NCBI GenBank assembly: GCA_027533185.1
Contig: JAPZTS010000007.1
Span: 62,001 to 126,000, forward strand
Source of the DNA: Leptospira sp.
Lineage (GTDB): Bacteria; Spirochaetota; Leptospiria; Leptospirales; Leptospiraceae
DNA: 64,000 nt
Direction: 5' to 3'
Part shown: piece by piece, positions 54,109 through 63,799 of the stretch
How positions within the stretch are numbered: position 1 is the first letter of the stretch
Layout of the letters: every line of letters starts with the position of its first letter
The notes under the pieces: generated by a model
The model's input: the letters and a program-made list of their open reading frames with translations, nothing else
What the model was told of the DNA's origin: nothing
Databases searched by the model: none
Translations under genes and position numbers: made by a program

Positions 54109-55063
54109 GCTCAACAATGTAACTGTTTCCTATAAACAAAAACAAAGTTTCAGTTTTAAAGAGAAAAAACTAATAGCAGTCGATCTTGTCAATTTGCAGA
54201 TAGAAAAAGGTCAAATTTTAGGACTCGTAGGTGAATCAGGTTGCGGAAAATCAACCTTAGGAAGATTGATACTATCTCTAGTAGAAAAGGAATCTGGTAG
54301 TGTACAGTTCGATGGTAAAGATTTACAAAACCTAACACATGACGAACGATTTGCACTTAAAAAACAAATCCAAGTAATTTTCCAAGATCCTTACTCTTCA
54401 CTTAACCCACGTTTCACTATTGAGGAAATAGTAACGGAAGGACTAAGTATTCATTTTCCAAAACTGACTCGAGAAGAAAGGTTGGAAAAGGCAAAAAAGG
54501 CACTTATAGAAGTCAATCTTCCCCCTGATATTTTAAACCGGTATCCGCATGAATTTAGTGGAGGACAAAGACAAAGGATTGCGATTGCAAGGGCTTTGAT
54601 TTTAGAGCCTAGTTTGGTTGTCTGCGATGAAGCAGTCTCGGCATTGGATATTTCAACTCAGGCACAAGTTGTAAACAACTTGCTGGAGTTACGTGACAAA
54701 TTTGGATTATCGTATTTATTCATTTCGCATGATCTAAATATAGTAAAACATGTTTCTGATCGAATTGCGGTCATGTATTTGGGTAAAATTGTGGAAGAAG
54801 GTTCAAAATCAGAAATCAGCAAAAATCCACGCCATCCATATACAAAGTCATTATTCTCCGCGAGTTTTGACTTAAAAGAGCGAGATAAAAAGTCTGTTGC
54901 CCTCAAAGGTGAGATTCCCAGTATTTTAAATAAACCTTCCGGTTGTTTTTTTCATACAAGGTGTCCCTATGCTAAGGATATTTGCATGACCCAAAGCCCT
55001 GAAGAAAAAACTACCTCATCGGGACACAGGCATTCCTGCCACTTCCCATTAGAATCAACGTAG
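54101..55063 (+). CDS. Peptide-type ABC transporter ATPase (OppF family)
   Basis: A 320-residue ATPase: Walker A GESGCGKSTLGRL, Q-loop QVIFQDPYSSLNPR, signature FSGGQRQRIAIARAL, Walker B LVVCDEAVSALD, switch His in FISHDLNIV, and the C-terminal cysteine cluster CFFHTRCPYAKDIC. Last transport gene; the AsmA-like gene starts 9 bp later and is probably in the same transcript. Confidence 0.93.
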   Translation: MLKLNNVTVSYKQKQSFSFKEKKLIAVDLVNLQIEKGQILGLVGESGCGKSTLGRLILSLVEKESGSVQFDGKDLQNLTHDERFALKKQIQVIFQDPYSSLNPRFTIEEIVTEGLSIHFPKLTREERLEKAKKALIEVNLPPDILNRYPHEFSGGQRQRIAIARALILEPSLVVCDEAVSALDISTQAQVVNNLLELRDKFGLSYLFISHDLNIVKHVSDRIAVMYLGKIVEEGSKSEISKNPRHPYTKSLFSASFDLKERDKKSVALKGEIPSILNKPSGCFFHTRCPYAKDICMTQSPEEKTTSSGHRHSCHFPLEST

Positions 55064-55072
55064 AAAAAAGTC

Positions 55073-57217
55073 ATGAGTTGGAAATCGATCCTGAAAGGAA
55101 TAATTGGAAAACTTTTACTCAGTATCATATTTATTGGGTCGATGGGTATGTATTTTTTATTATACCCCCTTTTGAATGATCCAGACTATTACAAAAACAT
55201 AATTCTCGAAAACGTTTACAAATCTACAGGACTTCAAATCAATTATACAAGTTCTGATCCTATCGTTTTTCCATTTCCAGGCATAGGATTTCAAAACGTT
55301 ATAGTATCAAAGGATAAGCATGAACTCATCAAAGTTCAAGATTTAACAATTGAAATTTATTATGGAATTTTTTTTGGTCAAAGTTTACAAATTCGAAAAG
55401 TTTCTCTTCATACGGGTACCATCGACATCGTTCGAGAAAAAAATGAATCCTTCCCTATTCTTGAAAAGTTCCTAGCTGAAAAAAATCCAGAAGAGAACCA
55501 ACCATCCGAACTTTTTGCTAACAAAAAAGATGTCTCAAATACTATTAAAGAAAAATCTACAGAAGATCTTTCCCCAATCCTTTTTTCCCAAATTTTTGCC
55601 AATTTGGCAACTGGTATTGAAATAAAAAATTTTACAGTTCTATTTAATGACAAACTTCTATCACGGGTAGTAAAACTTTACTTTTGGGAATCACATCTTT
55701 ATGTTGATAGAGATCTTCACGATTTAGATTTTTATTTATACGGCAAACTTAATCAAGACCCAATTCAACTAAAATCAAATATTCTTGTTACCAGTGATGA
55801 AATTAGTTATGAGAATCTCCGAGTAGAAGGAGAATTGTACATGGAAGATCTCCATGGCAATGACCTGAAAGACATACTGGTTATTTTCCCGCATGGGGAT
55901 TTTCGCCAAGCTAGAGCAAATGGAAAAATTTCATTTTATAAGAGAGATTCCGATACATTTTCTATTTTTGTAGATCGATTGAATATTCGAGATCTCGCCA
56001 TTAAAGGACAACCAGCTTTTGGCAACGCTTATGTCAGTGTAAAGATTACTTATTTTTATAAAGATCATAAGGTAGGCTTTGATAATATTTTGATAGATTG
56101 GAAGGGAAGTGCAAGAGTTTATGGCTCAGGATTTGTAAACTTTATTCCACCACCATTGTCACCTACAATCTCATTTGAAGTGCGTTCAGATTATATAGAT
56201 TTAGAACTCGCCAAACGTGTTGTTAGCATTTGGCTAGATCCAGATTTAGAGTCATCTATTCTTACACGAGGAATGGAAAATACTGCTTATGGGGATCGAA
56301 TGCATGTTTATCTAAACCTTGACCTCAAACAACCAAAACTTAAGTCGACATTACTTGATCGTCTCGTAGCCAATTTCCATTATTCCAAATCTCTATTAAA
56401 TATTAGAAAACTACAATTTACCGCTTTTGATGGGCTGTGCAATAGTTCGGGCGTTTTTAAATTTGGAAAACTCCCCTCTATCGAATTACAATCTCAGATA
56501 GAAAATATGGATATCTCCGCTCTTTTGTTGAGTCAATTCCAAACCTCCCCGATCGCAGGAAAGCTTTCATCAGAAATGGAAATTAAATCCTTTGGAAGCC
56601 AGGAAGATGATTTTTTAAACAATCTAAATATTCGCGGAAAGGTTTCTGCGACAAATGGTCAACTTTTAAGTTATACGAATATACTAAAACCGATAAGTTC
56701 CATCGGCAGTATCATCAACCTGAAAAAAATAGATTTCAATCGATCTACACCATATAACACGCTCAATTTTGACTTTGTATACAATCAAGAAAGCATTGAG
56801 ATTCAAAATTTTTCTCTTAAGGCGGATGGTATCGCTGGTTCTGGAGTGGGTAAAATTGGAACAAATAAAAAGATTGATATGAAGTTTACAATCGCCATGC
56901 CAGGAATCGCGGGCAAAGCATTAAAACTGCCAATTATATATAAAGGTACATATGGCTCAACTGCGCCATATATTGACCCGATTTGGCTTGGTTCAGTCTA
57001 TGCGGGAACACTTTTTCTTGCAAGCCCTGCTGGAGCGGCAGTGGGTGGAATTGCAGGGTCAGCAATGTCTGACTATGTAGATAGGGCCGTCGACACAGTG
57101 TCGGGAACTGTGAATTCAAGTTGGACAGCGATGAAATCAGGTTGGAAGAATGTCTTTGGTGCTGAGGAAGAATCCAATTCCGATTCAAATAGAAAGAATG
57201 AAAAGACTAATGAGTGA
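55073..57217 (+). CDS. AsmA-like membrane-anchored protein
   Basis: A 714-residue protein with one N-terminal membrane anchor (about 12-32) followed by a long beta-rich periplasmic region and an AsmA-like C-terminal domain (about 540-650, GQLLSYTNILKPISSIGSIINLKKIDF; LKADGIAGSGVGKIGTNKKIDMKF). AsmA-family proteins bridge the periplasm and move or organise lipids between inner and outer membranes. The last 60 residues hold a Gly/Ala-rich hydrophobic stretch and a polar tail. Placed at the end of the opp-type operon. Confidence 0.82.
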   Translation: MSWKSILKGIIGKLLLSIIFIGSMGMYFLLYPLLNDPDYYKNIILENVYKSTGLQINYTSSDPIVFPFPGIGFQNVIVSKDKHELIKVQDLTIEIYYGIFFGQSLQIRKVSLHTGTIDIVREKNESFPILEKFLAEKNPEENQPSELFANKKDVSNTIKEKSTEDLSPILFSQIFANLATGIEIKNFTVLFNDKLLSRVVKLYFWESHLYVDRDLHDLDFYLYGKLNQDPIQLKSNILVTSDEISYENLRVEGELYMEDLHGNDLKDILVIFPHGDFRQARANGKISFYKRDSDTFSIFVDRLNIRDLAIKGQPAFGNAYVSVKITYFYKDHKVGFDNILIDWKGSARVYGSGFVNFIPPPLSPTISFEVRSDYIDLELAKRVVSIWLDPDLESSILTRGMENTAYGDRMHVYLNLDLKQPKLKSTLLDRLVANFHYSKSLLNIRKLQFTAFDGLCNSSGVFKFGKLPSIELQSQIENMDISALLLSQFQTSPIAGKLSSEMEIKSFGSQEDDFLNNLNIRGKVSATNGQLLSYTNILKPISSIGSIINLKKIDFNRSTPYNTLNFDFVYNQESIEIQNFSLKADGIAGSGVGKIGTNKKIDMKFTIAMPGIAGKALKLPIIYKGTYGSTAPYIDPIWLGSVYAGTLFLASPAGAAVGGIAGSAMSDYVDRAVDTVSGTVNSSWTAMKSGWKNVFGAEEESNSDSNRKNEKTNE

Positions 57218-57280
57218 ACATTTCATACAAAATCATAGATAACATTTATTAGTTGATACTATGGTTCGGATGTCGATCGA

Positions 57281-58498
57281 TCAAAATCGAATGGAGTCAT
57301 AAATCGATTGGCAGATTCGAAGAATTTTTGGAGCCCTAACTCGATAGTCCATCTTATTGCATACATAACCAATGGCAATTCCCGCTTTAGGATCAACAAA
57401 ACCCAAACTCCCTCCCATTCCAGGATGACCAAATGCTTCAGAATTAGGAGAAAAAAGTCCCAACTCTTCCTTTAAAAATCCCAGATTCCAAGCCATAGGT
57501 TTATGAATCACAATATCGTAGGAAAGTTGTCCTTCTTTTGTAAGTTCTTTCAAATATTTTTGGCTGATCATTTTTTTGGAGGTAATAACCTTTCCATTGA
57601 TGAACTGATTGTAAAATTTCGCAAGGCTTCTAGCATCACCTATCCCATTTGCCCACAATAACTCGTGTTTGTGTAGGATAGGATCATTGAATTTTTCTAA
57701 TCCTTTCCAACCTAAAGACGGATTCATGTAAGCTTTTTTTACTTCACCATTTCCAAAAAAAAGATCTCTGCCTGCTCTTCCTTCTGGGCCCTCACCTTTG
57801 ATAATTAAGGGAAAAACAGAAACAATCCTTTCTATATTGGATACAGGATAGAGTTTTGCAACTTGACCCATTTTTGAGTCTGGTAATCCTAAAAAGAGAT
57901 CTAGTTTATATTTTTTAGCTATCTCCCTCTGAAAAAATTGTCCGGCAGTTTCTTTTGTTATTTGATGGAATAACTCAGCGGCATAAGCTCCCCAAATTTG
58001 AGCACCATAGCCTTGTTTGGTTCCAGGTGTATAACTTGGCCTTTGGAAAACTAATGCCTGATAAACCTTCGTCGGTTTTTCCCAAAAATCTTCTATGTCT
58101 AGATTTTGGTCTAAAAAGTGGAGTCCCGCTCGGTGTTCTAACAATTCTCGGACAGTTATATTTTCCTTACCATTCTTTGCAAACTCTGGCCAATATTTGG
58201 AAACTTTTTCCTCAAAGTTAATTTTTTTACGGTCAGCTAACAACAAAAAGCAGATTGCGGTTAATCCTTTTGTAACACTAAAAAAGGGAACTATCGTACT
58301 CTCATCCCAAAGTATTGCAGATTCCTTATCTTTATAACCTGACCAAAGATCTACTGTCTTTTTTCCTTTATAAAAGACAGTGACTGCAGCACCTATTTCA
58401 TCGCCACGACGAAAGTTTTCTTCAAACGTCTCTTTGACCTTCAAAAATCTTTTATCGCAACTACCTTTGACTTCCAAAAAAAAATTCCTTACTTTCAA
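57281..58498 (-). CDS. Beta-lactamase-fold serine hydrolase (esterase type)
   Basis: A 405-residue single-domain class C beta-lactamase-like protein without an obvious signal peptide, so probably cytoplasmic. Nucleophile motif SVTK (Ser74-Lys77), LLEHRAGL, a QGYGAQIWG stretch in the Tyr motif position, and FGHPGMGGSLGFVDP as the late motif. It resembles EstB/lactonase-type members rather than true AmpC. Substrate unknown. It is divergent from the DUF374 acyltransferase gene with a palindrome between them. Confidence 0.88.
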   Translation of the reverse strand: MKVRNFFLEVKGSCDKRFLKVKETFEENFRRGDEIGAAVTVFYKGKKTVDLWSGYKDKESAILWDESTIVPFFSVTKGLTAICFLLLADRKKINFEEKVSKYWPEFAKNGKENITVRELLEHRAGLHFLDQNLDIEDFWEKPTKVYQALVFQRPSYTPGTKQGYGAQIWGAYAAELFHQITKETAGQFFQREIAKKYKLDLFLGLPDSKMGQVAKLYPVSNIERIVSVFPLIIKGEGPEGRAGRDLFFGNGEVKKAYMNPSLGWKGLEKFNDPILHKHELLWANGIGDARSLAKFYNQFINGKVITSKKMISQKYLKELTKEGQLSYDIVIHKPMAWNLGFLKEELGLFSPNSEAFGHPGMGGSLGFVDPKAGIAIGYVCNKMDYRVRAPKILRICQSIYDSIRF

Positions 58499-58568
58499 AG
58501 CTTAAACATTTTTTTAGACTTTCATCCAAAAAGGAATTCTCGCTGTTAAAATTACTGCTTAAAGTCCT

Positions 58569-58590
58569 ATATACTTTAAAAAAAGTATAT
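58569..58590. promoter_or_regulatory. 22-bp inverted repeat between divergent genes (candidate operator)
   Basis: Perfect 9-bp arms ATATACTTT and AAAGTATAT around AAAA, 34 bp upstream of the acyltransferase start and 71 bp upstream of the hydrolase start. No T-run follows on either strand. Could serve a dimeric regulator of one or both genes. Confidence 0.4.
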
Positions 58591-58623
58591 CCAAATTTTA
58601 AAATTGAATTCAAATCAATCCTC

Positions 58624-59340
58624 ATGTTGCCAAAAAATCCTATCAAAAGAACTCTCTATAGAGCAGTTACCAGTTTTTTATCAACAATCTCTGCTGTACT
58701 TATCAGCATCTATCAATCCACTTTAGATTTCAAGATTGAAGGAGAAGACCACTTACGGATTCTTTCTACGATGAAAAAAAATCATATCGTGGCAATTTGG
58801 CATACCTTTGTCGATGCGGCTGTTTTTTGCCTCCACCACAGAAATCTATGTATCTACTCGGACCACCCTCGGACAGAAGCATACGAAAGAAGCAAAACTC
58901 ATTTTCTTCGAGAAATTGGCCTCAAAACCCTTCGGGCGCTTGGGTTTGATATCTTAGATGCATCTCTTGGAAAACAATCCGCTGGAATTATGAATTTTAT
59001 CAAAAAGATCCAATCTGGTACACCAGCTCTTGTTGCACCGGATGGCCCACATGGTCCCATATACGAGGCAAAACCAGGTGTGGTTTATATGGCAGCAAAG
59101 GCAAACAGCTGCATTGTTCCGATCGGTGTAGGCTTCTCTAGAAGGATTGTCGGAAACAATTGGGATGATGTGTGTTTTCCGCTCCCTTTTTCCAGAGTTG
59201 CACTTGTGATAGGAGATCCTATCTATCCCGACCTGGATTTAAGTGAGGAATCACTCGCCAAACAAGCGCTGCAGCTAGAAAAAACGATAGACTCTCTTTG
59301 TTTCAAGGCAAATGAAATCCTTTACGGATCACAAGCTTAA
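58624..59340 (+). CDS. DUF374 lysophospholipid acyltransferase-like protein
   Basis: A 238-residue protein with an N-terminal hydrophobic segment (about 12-30). The family block DGPHGPIYEAKPGVVYMAAK and an early IWHTFVDAAVF mark DUF374, a branch of the LPLAT superfamily thought to acylate lipid or LPS intermediates. The substrate is unknown. It stands alone, convergent with two membrane-protein genes. Confidence 0.85.
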   Translation: MLPKNPIKRTLYRAVTSFLSTISAVLISIYQSTLDFKIEGEDHLRILSTMKKNHIVAIWHTFVDAAVFCLHHRNLCIYSDHPRTEAYERSKTHFLREIGLKTLRALGFDILDASLGKQSAGIMNFIKKIQSGTPALVAPDGPHGPIYEAKPGVVYMAAKANSCIVPIGVGFSRRIVGNNWDDVCFPLPFSRVALVIGDPIYPDLDLSEESLAKQALQLEKTIDSLCFKANEILYGSQA

Positions 59341-59359
59341 AAATAGACAAAAAAAATCT

Positions 59360-59749
59360 TCAAAGGGGACGGACAAGAAGAAGGGTAACCAATATAAAAG
59401 TTCCTAAGAGGAGTGTGAGTAACACAGGCAGAATTAAAAGCCAAAAATACTGTTTTCCCAATGCGATCATTAGTATCAATAACACCTGCAAGAAGGCAAA
59501 TCCAATCGCAAAATACAAATGTTTTTTTTGAAATGGGCGAGGAGTCCTTCCTCGGTTGAACATACCACGTTTTCCCTGCCTCGAACTCATCCTTCGGTCT
59601 TGTGAAGTCGGTGACGATTCATCTTTCGTCCCACTCTCAGGCTGCAAAAAGTCAAAGTTTATATTCCCCTTTCGAAGACTCCTTTCAATGGGAGCTGGTA
59701 TCAACAATTCTTCATTGGGTTTGATTTCTAAATTTTCCTTAGGTTCCAT
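59360..59749 (-). CDS. Small two-helix membrane protein, hypothetical
   Basis: A 129-residue protein: polar, Pro/Arg-rich N-terminal 75 residues (SSRQGKRGMFNRGRTPRPF), then two transmembrane segments (about 77-95 and 103-126). No family recognised. Its start overlaps the end of the upstream membrane-protein gene by 11 bp, so the two are probably translated together. Confidence 0.65.
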   Translation of the reverse strand: MEPKENLEIKPNEELLIPAPIERSLRKGNINFDFLQPESGTKDESSPTSQDRRMSSRQGKRGMFNRGRTPRPFQKKHLYFAIGFAFLQVLLILMIALGKQYFWLLILPVLLTLLLGTFILVTLLLVRPL

Positions 59750-60362
59750 TTTTTTCCAATGCAGCCTTCAAGAGTTTTTGGTAACCTACTACTTCTCCAC
59801 GAAGAATCTCGAATCTCATAGAAAGATAACCAGTATAAATTCCTACAAGCCAAAATCCTCCTATCTTCAATATTTCCTTTTGTATGCTATCAATTTCTAA
59901 ATTTGGATAGAATTGAAAGTATAATATACTAACGTAAAAAAGATTCATCACAATGGTTCCAAAAATAGAGACTCTCATACCATAACGCAAGCTATTTGAA
60001 ACAATCACAACGTAATTGATTACGAAAAACATGCTATCCTTTCCACCAGTGGGAATCATAACCAAAGCAACGGCTAAAAAGTCCGCAACCATAGTGATGT
60101 ATTTAAGACTCGGATGTAATACTTGATCTTTGTTAGCCTTTAATAGGACATAGGTTACGCACAGATTAACTGCAATGATAAAACCGGCAACAATTGAAAC
60201 ATAAACCCAATTAAAAATTTCTTCGCGCCCTATCTCTACCGACCTTCCCGAATACAAAAGATAGGATAAGTAGGGGATAATCAAGGTGATAATAAACCAC
60301 CGTACACCAGCTTTATTTTTTTCGTTTCGGATTTCCCAAATAACCTTATTTTGTGCGCTCAT
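59739..60362 (-). CDS. Polytopic membrane protein resembling a detached sensor domain
   Basis: A 207-residue protein with about five or six transmembrane segments and a short cytoplasmic C-terminus (RFEILRGEVVGYQKLLKAALEKNGT). The SNSLRYGMRVSIFG stretch and helical layout recall membrane sensor domains found at the N-terminus of adenylate cyclases or histidine kinases, but no catalytic domain follows. It would pair with the 129-residue protein encoded downstream. Family unrecognised. Confidence 0.65.
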   Translation of the reverse strand: MSAQNKVIWEIRNEKNKAGVRWFIITLIIPYLSYLLYSGRSVEIGREEIFNWVYVSIVAGFIIAVNLCVTYVLLKANKDQVLHPSLKYITMVADFLAVALVMIPTGGKDSMFFVINYVVIVSNSLRYGMRVSIFGTIVMNLFYVSILYFQFYPNLEIDSIQKEILKIGGFWLVGIYTGYLSMRFEILRGEVVGYQKLLKAALEKNGT

Positions 60363-60489
60363 AAGAACTGTTTTGATAAATTCTCAAAAATTTATTGATT
60401 GTCTAGAATTATTTCATTGTGTATATTTTTTAGTGTCTCTTGATCAGAGAAATTTTAGAATTACCTACGATCCGAATTGTAAGATTGTC

Positions 60490-61974
60490 ATGAATCAGAC
60501 CAAACAGTACCACTACCTACAAATTTTAGCTAAACTTCTCATTCTTTTGCTTGGATTTTGTAAGCCGCCCGAACTGAATAATCCATCCGATCCCAATTCG
60601 AGATCCTTTTTCGAAAATGCTGCCTTACTCTGCGCTATCGGTTACTATCAATCTTGCAATCCATGTGTTCCTGCCCCAAAACCTTGGGATAGTTTTGTTG
60701 CGCCAGCAAGTCTTGGTCAAACGTTCGGATTGCGTACGTTAACTGATAGACAGTATAACACTTACGGGATGTTTCAATCGAGTAATAATTTTGGTTTCTC
60801 AGGTATACCATTTTCGGGAACAAATGGTACGACTACAAATGCATTTATATCGAAGAAATCTGCAACTGGTCTGACGATTTGGGATCGTTATGTAGGAGAA
60901 ATATCCCAAACACGGTTTGATTTGATTCATCGGGAGAGAGATGGGCTTTACTTCTTTTTAGTTACGACTACAAACCTTCCTAGCCAAATCAATACATTTG
61001 GTGGAACCCCTGGAATATCTCAAAATTCCGTCGTTGGAAAATTCAATGAGGCGGGAGAGCTTTTATGGACAACCTATATCAACAACGGTAGCAATGGAAA
61101 TTTTACGATCTTGGGAGCCGTTATTGATAGCCTGGATCAATCCGGTTTGTACGCAATCGGCAGAACAACGAATGCTCTAGTGGGAACAGGTACGGTTATA
61201 GGAACATCACTCGGAAACGATTGGTTCTTCCAAAAGATCTCATACGATGGAAATACGATTTCCACTCGGTATATAAATTTTCCAGCTCCCGTTTCCAATT
61301 TCCAACCGTTGCGCATTGTCGAACTTCCTAATGCAACGGGCTTTTATGTAATTGCTCTTGTAAGTGCGGACCTCAATGGGACCTTTACAAATGGGTTGAA
61401 TACATTCCCTGGTGTGAGTGGAAATGTTGTTATGAAACTAGATCCGCAAGGTCAATACGTATGGCATAGGTATTTAGGCGATTCGGCAAATAGTCCAACG
61501 GATAGCGTACTAACAGTTGCCAACGCTTTACCAAATTCTAATTTAGTAACTTCAGCTGCATATTCTGGAAACGCACCAAGTTTAGGCCTGCCCCATCCGA
61601 ACCCTGGCAATGCTTCTTCCATTTTTTATCTTTTAAATCCAAACGGTAGCCTTATCAATTCAAGTTTTTTCTACAATAATACAAATGAATATATAGTTGG
61701 CTCAAAAGGTTTTCCGATTTCGAACGAAAAAATTCTGATCTCAGGTGGCAAAGTCGATGTCAGTGGCAACTCTGGTTTACTCTATGAGTTGGACTCTTCA
61801 AATTTCCGAGAATCGCTCCGAATCACTAGAACAGGAAACGTAACCGCATCTGCTGTCAAACATTGCGATGGTTCGTTTACTGCATTAACTTTCACAACAA
61901 CGGATATACCAGGTTCAATTCTACCGAAAGGTTCTGCATCGATCAATAGTTATTTCAGCAGGTTTAAACCTTAA
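60490..61974 (+). CDS. SBBP-like beta-propeller lipoprotein
   Basis: 494 residues from the ATG at 60490, chosen because it places a signal peptide ending LLLGFC (Cys24) at the N-terminus; the frame is open further upstream but that part overlaps the divergent gene. The mature protein repeats a motif of the form hydrophobic-W-x-R/T-Y-h-G/N (GLTIWDRYVG, GELLWTTYIN, GQYVWHRYLG), the SBBP beta-propeller pattern. Probably an outer-membrane-anchored binding or scaffold protein. No enzyme motif seen. Confidence 0.8.
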   Translation: MNQTKQYHYLQILAKLLILLLGFCKPPELNNPSDPNSRSFFENAALLCAIGYYQSCNPCVPAPKPWDSFVAPASLGQTFGLRTLTDRQYNTYGMFQSSNNFGFSGIPFSGTNGTTTNAFISKKSATGLTIWDRYVGEISQTRFDLIHRERDGLYFFLVTTTNLPSQINTFGGTPGISQNSVVGKFNEAGELLWTTYINNGSNGNFTILGAVIDSLDQSGLYAIGRTTNALVGTGTVIGTSLGNDWFFQKISYDGNTISTRYINFPAPVSNFQPLRIVELPNATGFYVIALVSADLNGTFTNGLNTFPGVSGNVVMKLDPQGQYVWHRYLGDSANSPTDSVLTVANALPNSNLVTSAAYSGNAPSLGLPHPNPGNASSIFYLLNPNGSLINSSFFYNNTNEYIVGSKGFPISNEKILISGGKVDVSGNSGLLYELDSSNFRESLRITRTGNVTASAVKHCDGSFTALTFTTTDIPGSILPKGSASINSYFSRFKP

Positions 61975-61978
61975 AAAT

Positions 61979-63799
61979 TCACTCCTCTTCATTCAGAATC
62001 GGAATCCCTTCCTTCTTTAGAATCTTGAGGGCATTGGTCGACTTAGATATTCCGTTACGAATTCGATAATCAAAACTCATATTTCCATCTAACTCTAATT
62101 CTGTGAAGTGAAATTGTTTGGCCCAAGGAATTTCGCTTATCTTTAAATCATGAGTGGTGACAAAAACAATGGCACCTTTTGCTTTTAATGCAAATAACAA
62201 CTCTCTCGTGGCTATATATCTTTCCTTTGAGTTGGTTCCCTTGAGTATTTCATCCAAAAATAAAATAGGAATCTGACGTTCCGAATCGGCAGATCGAAGA
62301 ATCTCTGCAAGGCGGCGGACTTCCGAATAGAAAAAGGAAACTCCATCCTCCAGAGAATCTTGGGAACGGATTAAGGTATGGATTTGAAACGGAGGGAGAT
62401 CCAATCCCTTCCCCGCAAACCTAGCGCCCGCCCGAGCTAACAGCAAGGAGACTGCCACCGAACGAAGATATGTGGTTTTACCGCTCATATTCGAACCTGT
62501 TATTACGACCAAATCCCCTTTCGAAACTGCATCCAAAGGATTTTTAACTGCGATTTCTTTAGAAATTAATGGGTGAACCAACTCCTTTGCCTTCAGTTTG
62601 TCTCCGTCGGAGAGATTTGGGAATTCGTATTCCGGGTTTAGGATCGAAAGGTTTACAAATGGCGAGAGAGAATCAAACTCGCGAATCTTATCCCAGTTCG
62701 TATTCCAAGTTCCACCAAAGTTTTGAACCCATTTGGAAAATCCTTCTACCTTCCAAAGGTCCCAAAGAAAAATTCCATTCAAAAGAAAATGTGGAAGTGG
62801 TGAAATCAAGATTTCAAAAGAATCACCTAAAATTTGAATGCGATTCAAATACTTTTTCGCTATCTTTTTTTCTCGAGATAGATAGAGAAACAAATGAGAA
62901 AATTCAGTCGTAGTCTTTGAAATTCCGGCAATCTGCTTCCATATCTTAAGGGAATCCTTTCGGTAACTTAGGAATAAAAGAAGATTTACAAATAAAAGTA
63001 CAGTAAAAAGCGGAAGATTGAATACCAAAGAAAGGATTCCGTAAACCGGCGTTAGGATACTTAAGATCGGGAAAAACACTCGCAAAACCTTTCGAAATCC
63101 ACCGCTCCAAAATGAAACTGGTTTTACAGAAACCTCCCCGTCCCACTTGGCTCTCGGTTCTCTCACTTTTGCATGTAAGTGTTTTAAAAGGATGAAAGGC
63201 TGGAATTTTTTTCTTACATAAGTCTGGACCTTGAATTGACGTACTTGAACTTCTGAAAGTCCAGCCCCATTGTCTAATATAACATTTATAAAATCTGAAA
63301 ACCCTTGTTTGGTGGCTGTTGTGTCAAGGTAGGCAAAAAGTCCATTTTTATTGCACAAATCCAAGTCAATCGATAGAGGATGGTTTCTCACAGATTCCGG
63401 GTATTCCCAGGGTTCTCTGGATTGGATTTTTTTCAGGTTTACTGTTATTCTTGCTAGTTCCTGTTTTATAAAATAGGAATAAGCCTCCAAGGTATCAATT
63501 TGTGATTTGAGTTTTTGGTAGACTCTGACAAAAAGAAAAAAAGGTAGAAACAGTACGAAACCAAAAAGATAGAAAGAGAAACTAACTCTGACAAGGTAGA
63601 ATCCCAAAAATATGGAGAAAAAGGTTAAAAAATAAAATAAGCGAAAGCGAGAAAGCTTTTTGAGTTTGTTTTTGAGATTTGGAATTAGGATTCCAAGTTT
63701 GGATTCTCTTTTTTGAAAGAAAACAAAACTTGGATTATTGAAATAGAGGTCGTTCGTAATTTTCTTCTTCTCGTCTGGAGATCTCTGTGTCAAGGACAC
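61979..63799 (-). CDS. Membrane-anchored MutS-family ATPase
   Basis: A 606-residue protein. The C-terminal part is a MutS ATPase: ITGSNMSGKTTYLRS (Walker A), EDGVSFFYSEVRRLAEIL, ILFLDEILKGTNSKER (Walker B) and FVTTHDLKI. Upstream is a MutS-type helical region. There are two hydrophobic hairpins, about 52-92 and 238-285, which read as transmembrane segments, and no mismatch-recognition domain. This is not the mismatch-repair MutS; similar membrane MutS-like proteins exist but their job is unknown. The start is GTG. It overlaps the next gene by 65 bp. Confidence 0.83.
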   Translation of the reverse strand: MSLTQRSPDEKKKITNDLYFNNPSFVFFQKRESKLGILIPNLKNKLKKLSRFRLFYFLTFFSIFLGFYLVRVSFSFYLFGFVLFLPFFLFVRVYQKLKSQIDTLEAYSYFIKQELARITVNLKKIQSREPWEYPESVRNHPLSIDLDLCNKNGLFAYLDTTATKQGFSDFINVILDNGAGLSEVQVRQFKVQTYVRKKFQPFILLKHLHAKVREPRAKWDGEVSVKPVSFWSGGFRKVLRVFFPILSILTPVYGILSLVFNLPLFTVLLFVNLLLFLSYRKDSLKIWKQIAGISKTTTEFSHLFLYLSREKKIAKKYLNRIQILGDSFEILISPLPHFLLNGIFLWDLWKVEGFSKWVQNFGGTWNTNWDKIREFDSLSPFVNLSILNPEYEFPNLSDGDKLKAKELVHPLISKEIAVKNPLDAVSKGDLVVITGSNMSGKTTYLRSVAVSLLLARAGARFAGKGLDLPPFQIHTLIRSQDSLEDGVSFFYSEVRRLAEILRSADSERQIPILFLDEILKGTNSKERYIATRELLFALKAKGAIVFVTTHDLKISEIPWAKQFHFTELELDGNMSFDYRIRNGISKSTNALKILKKEGIPILNEEE

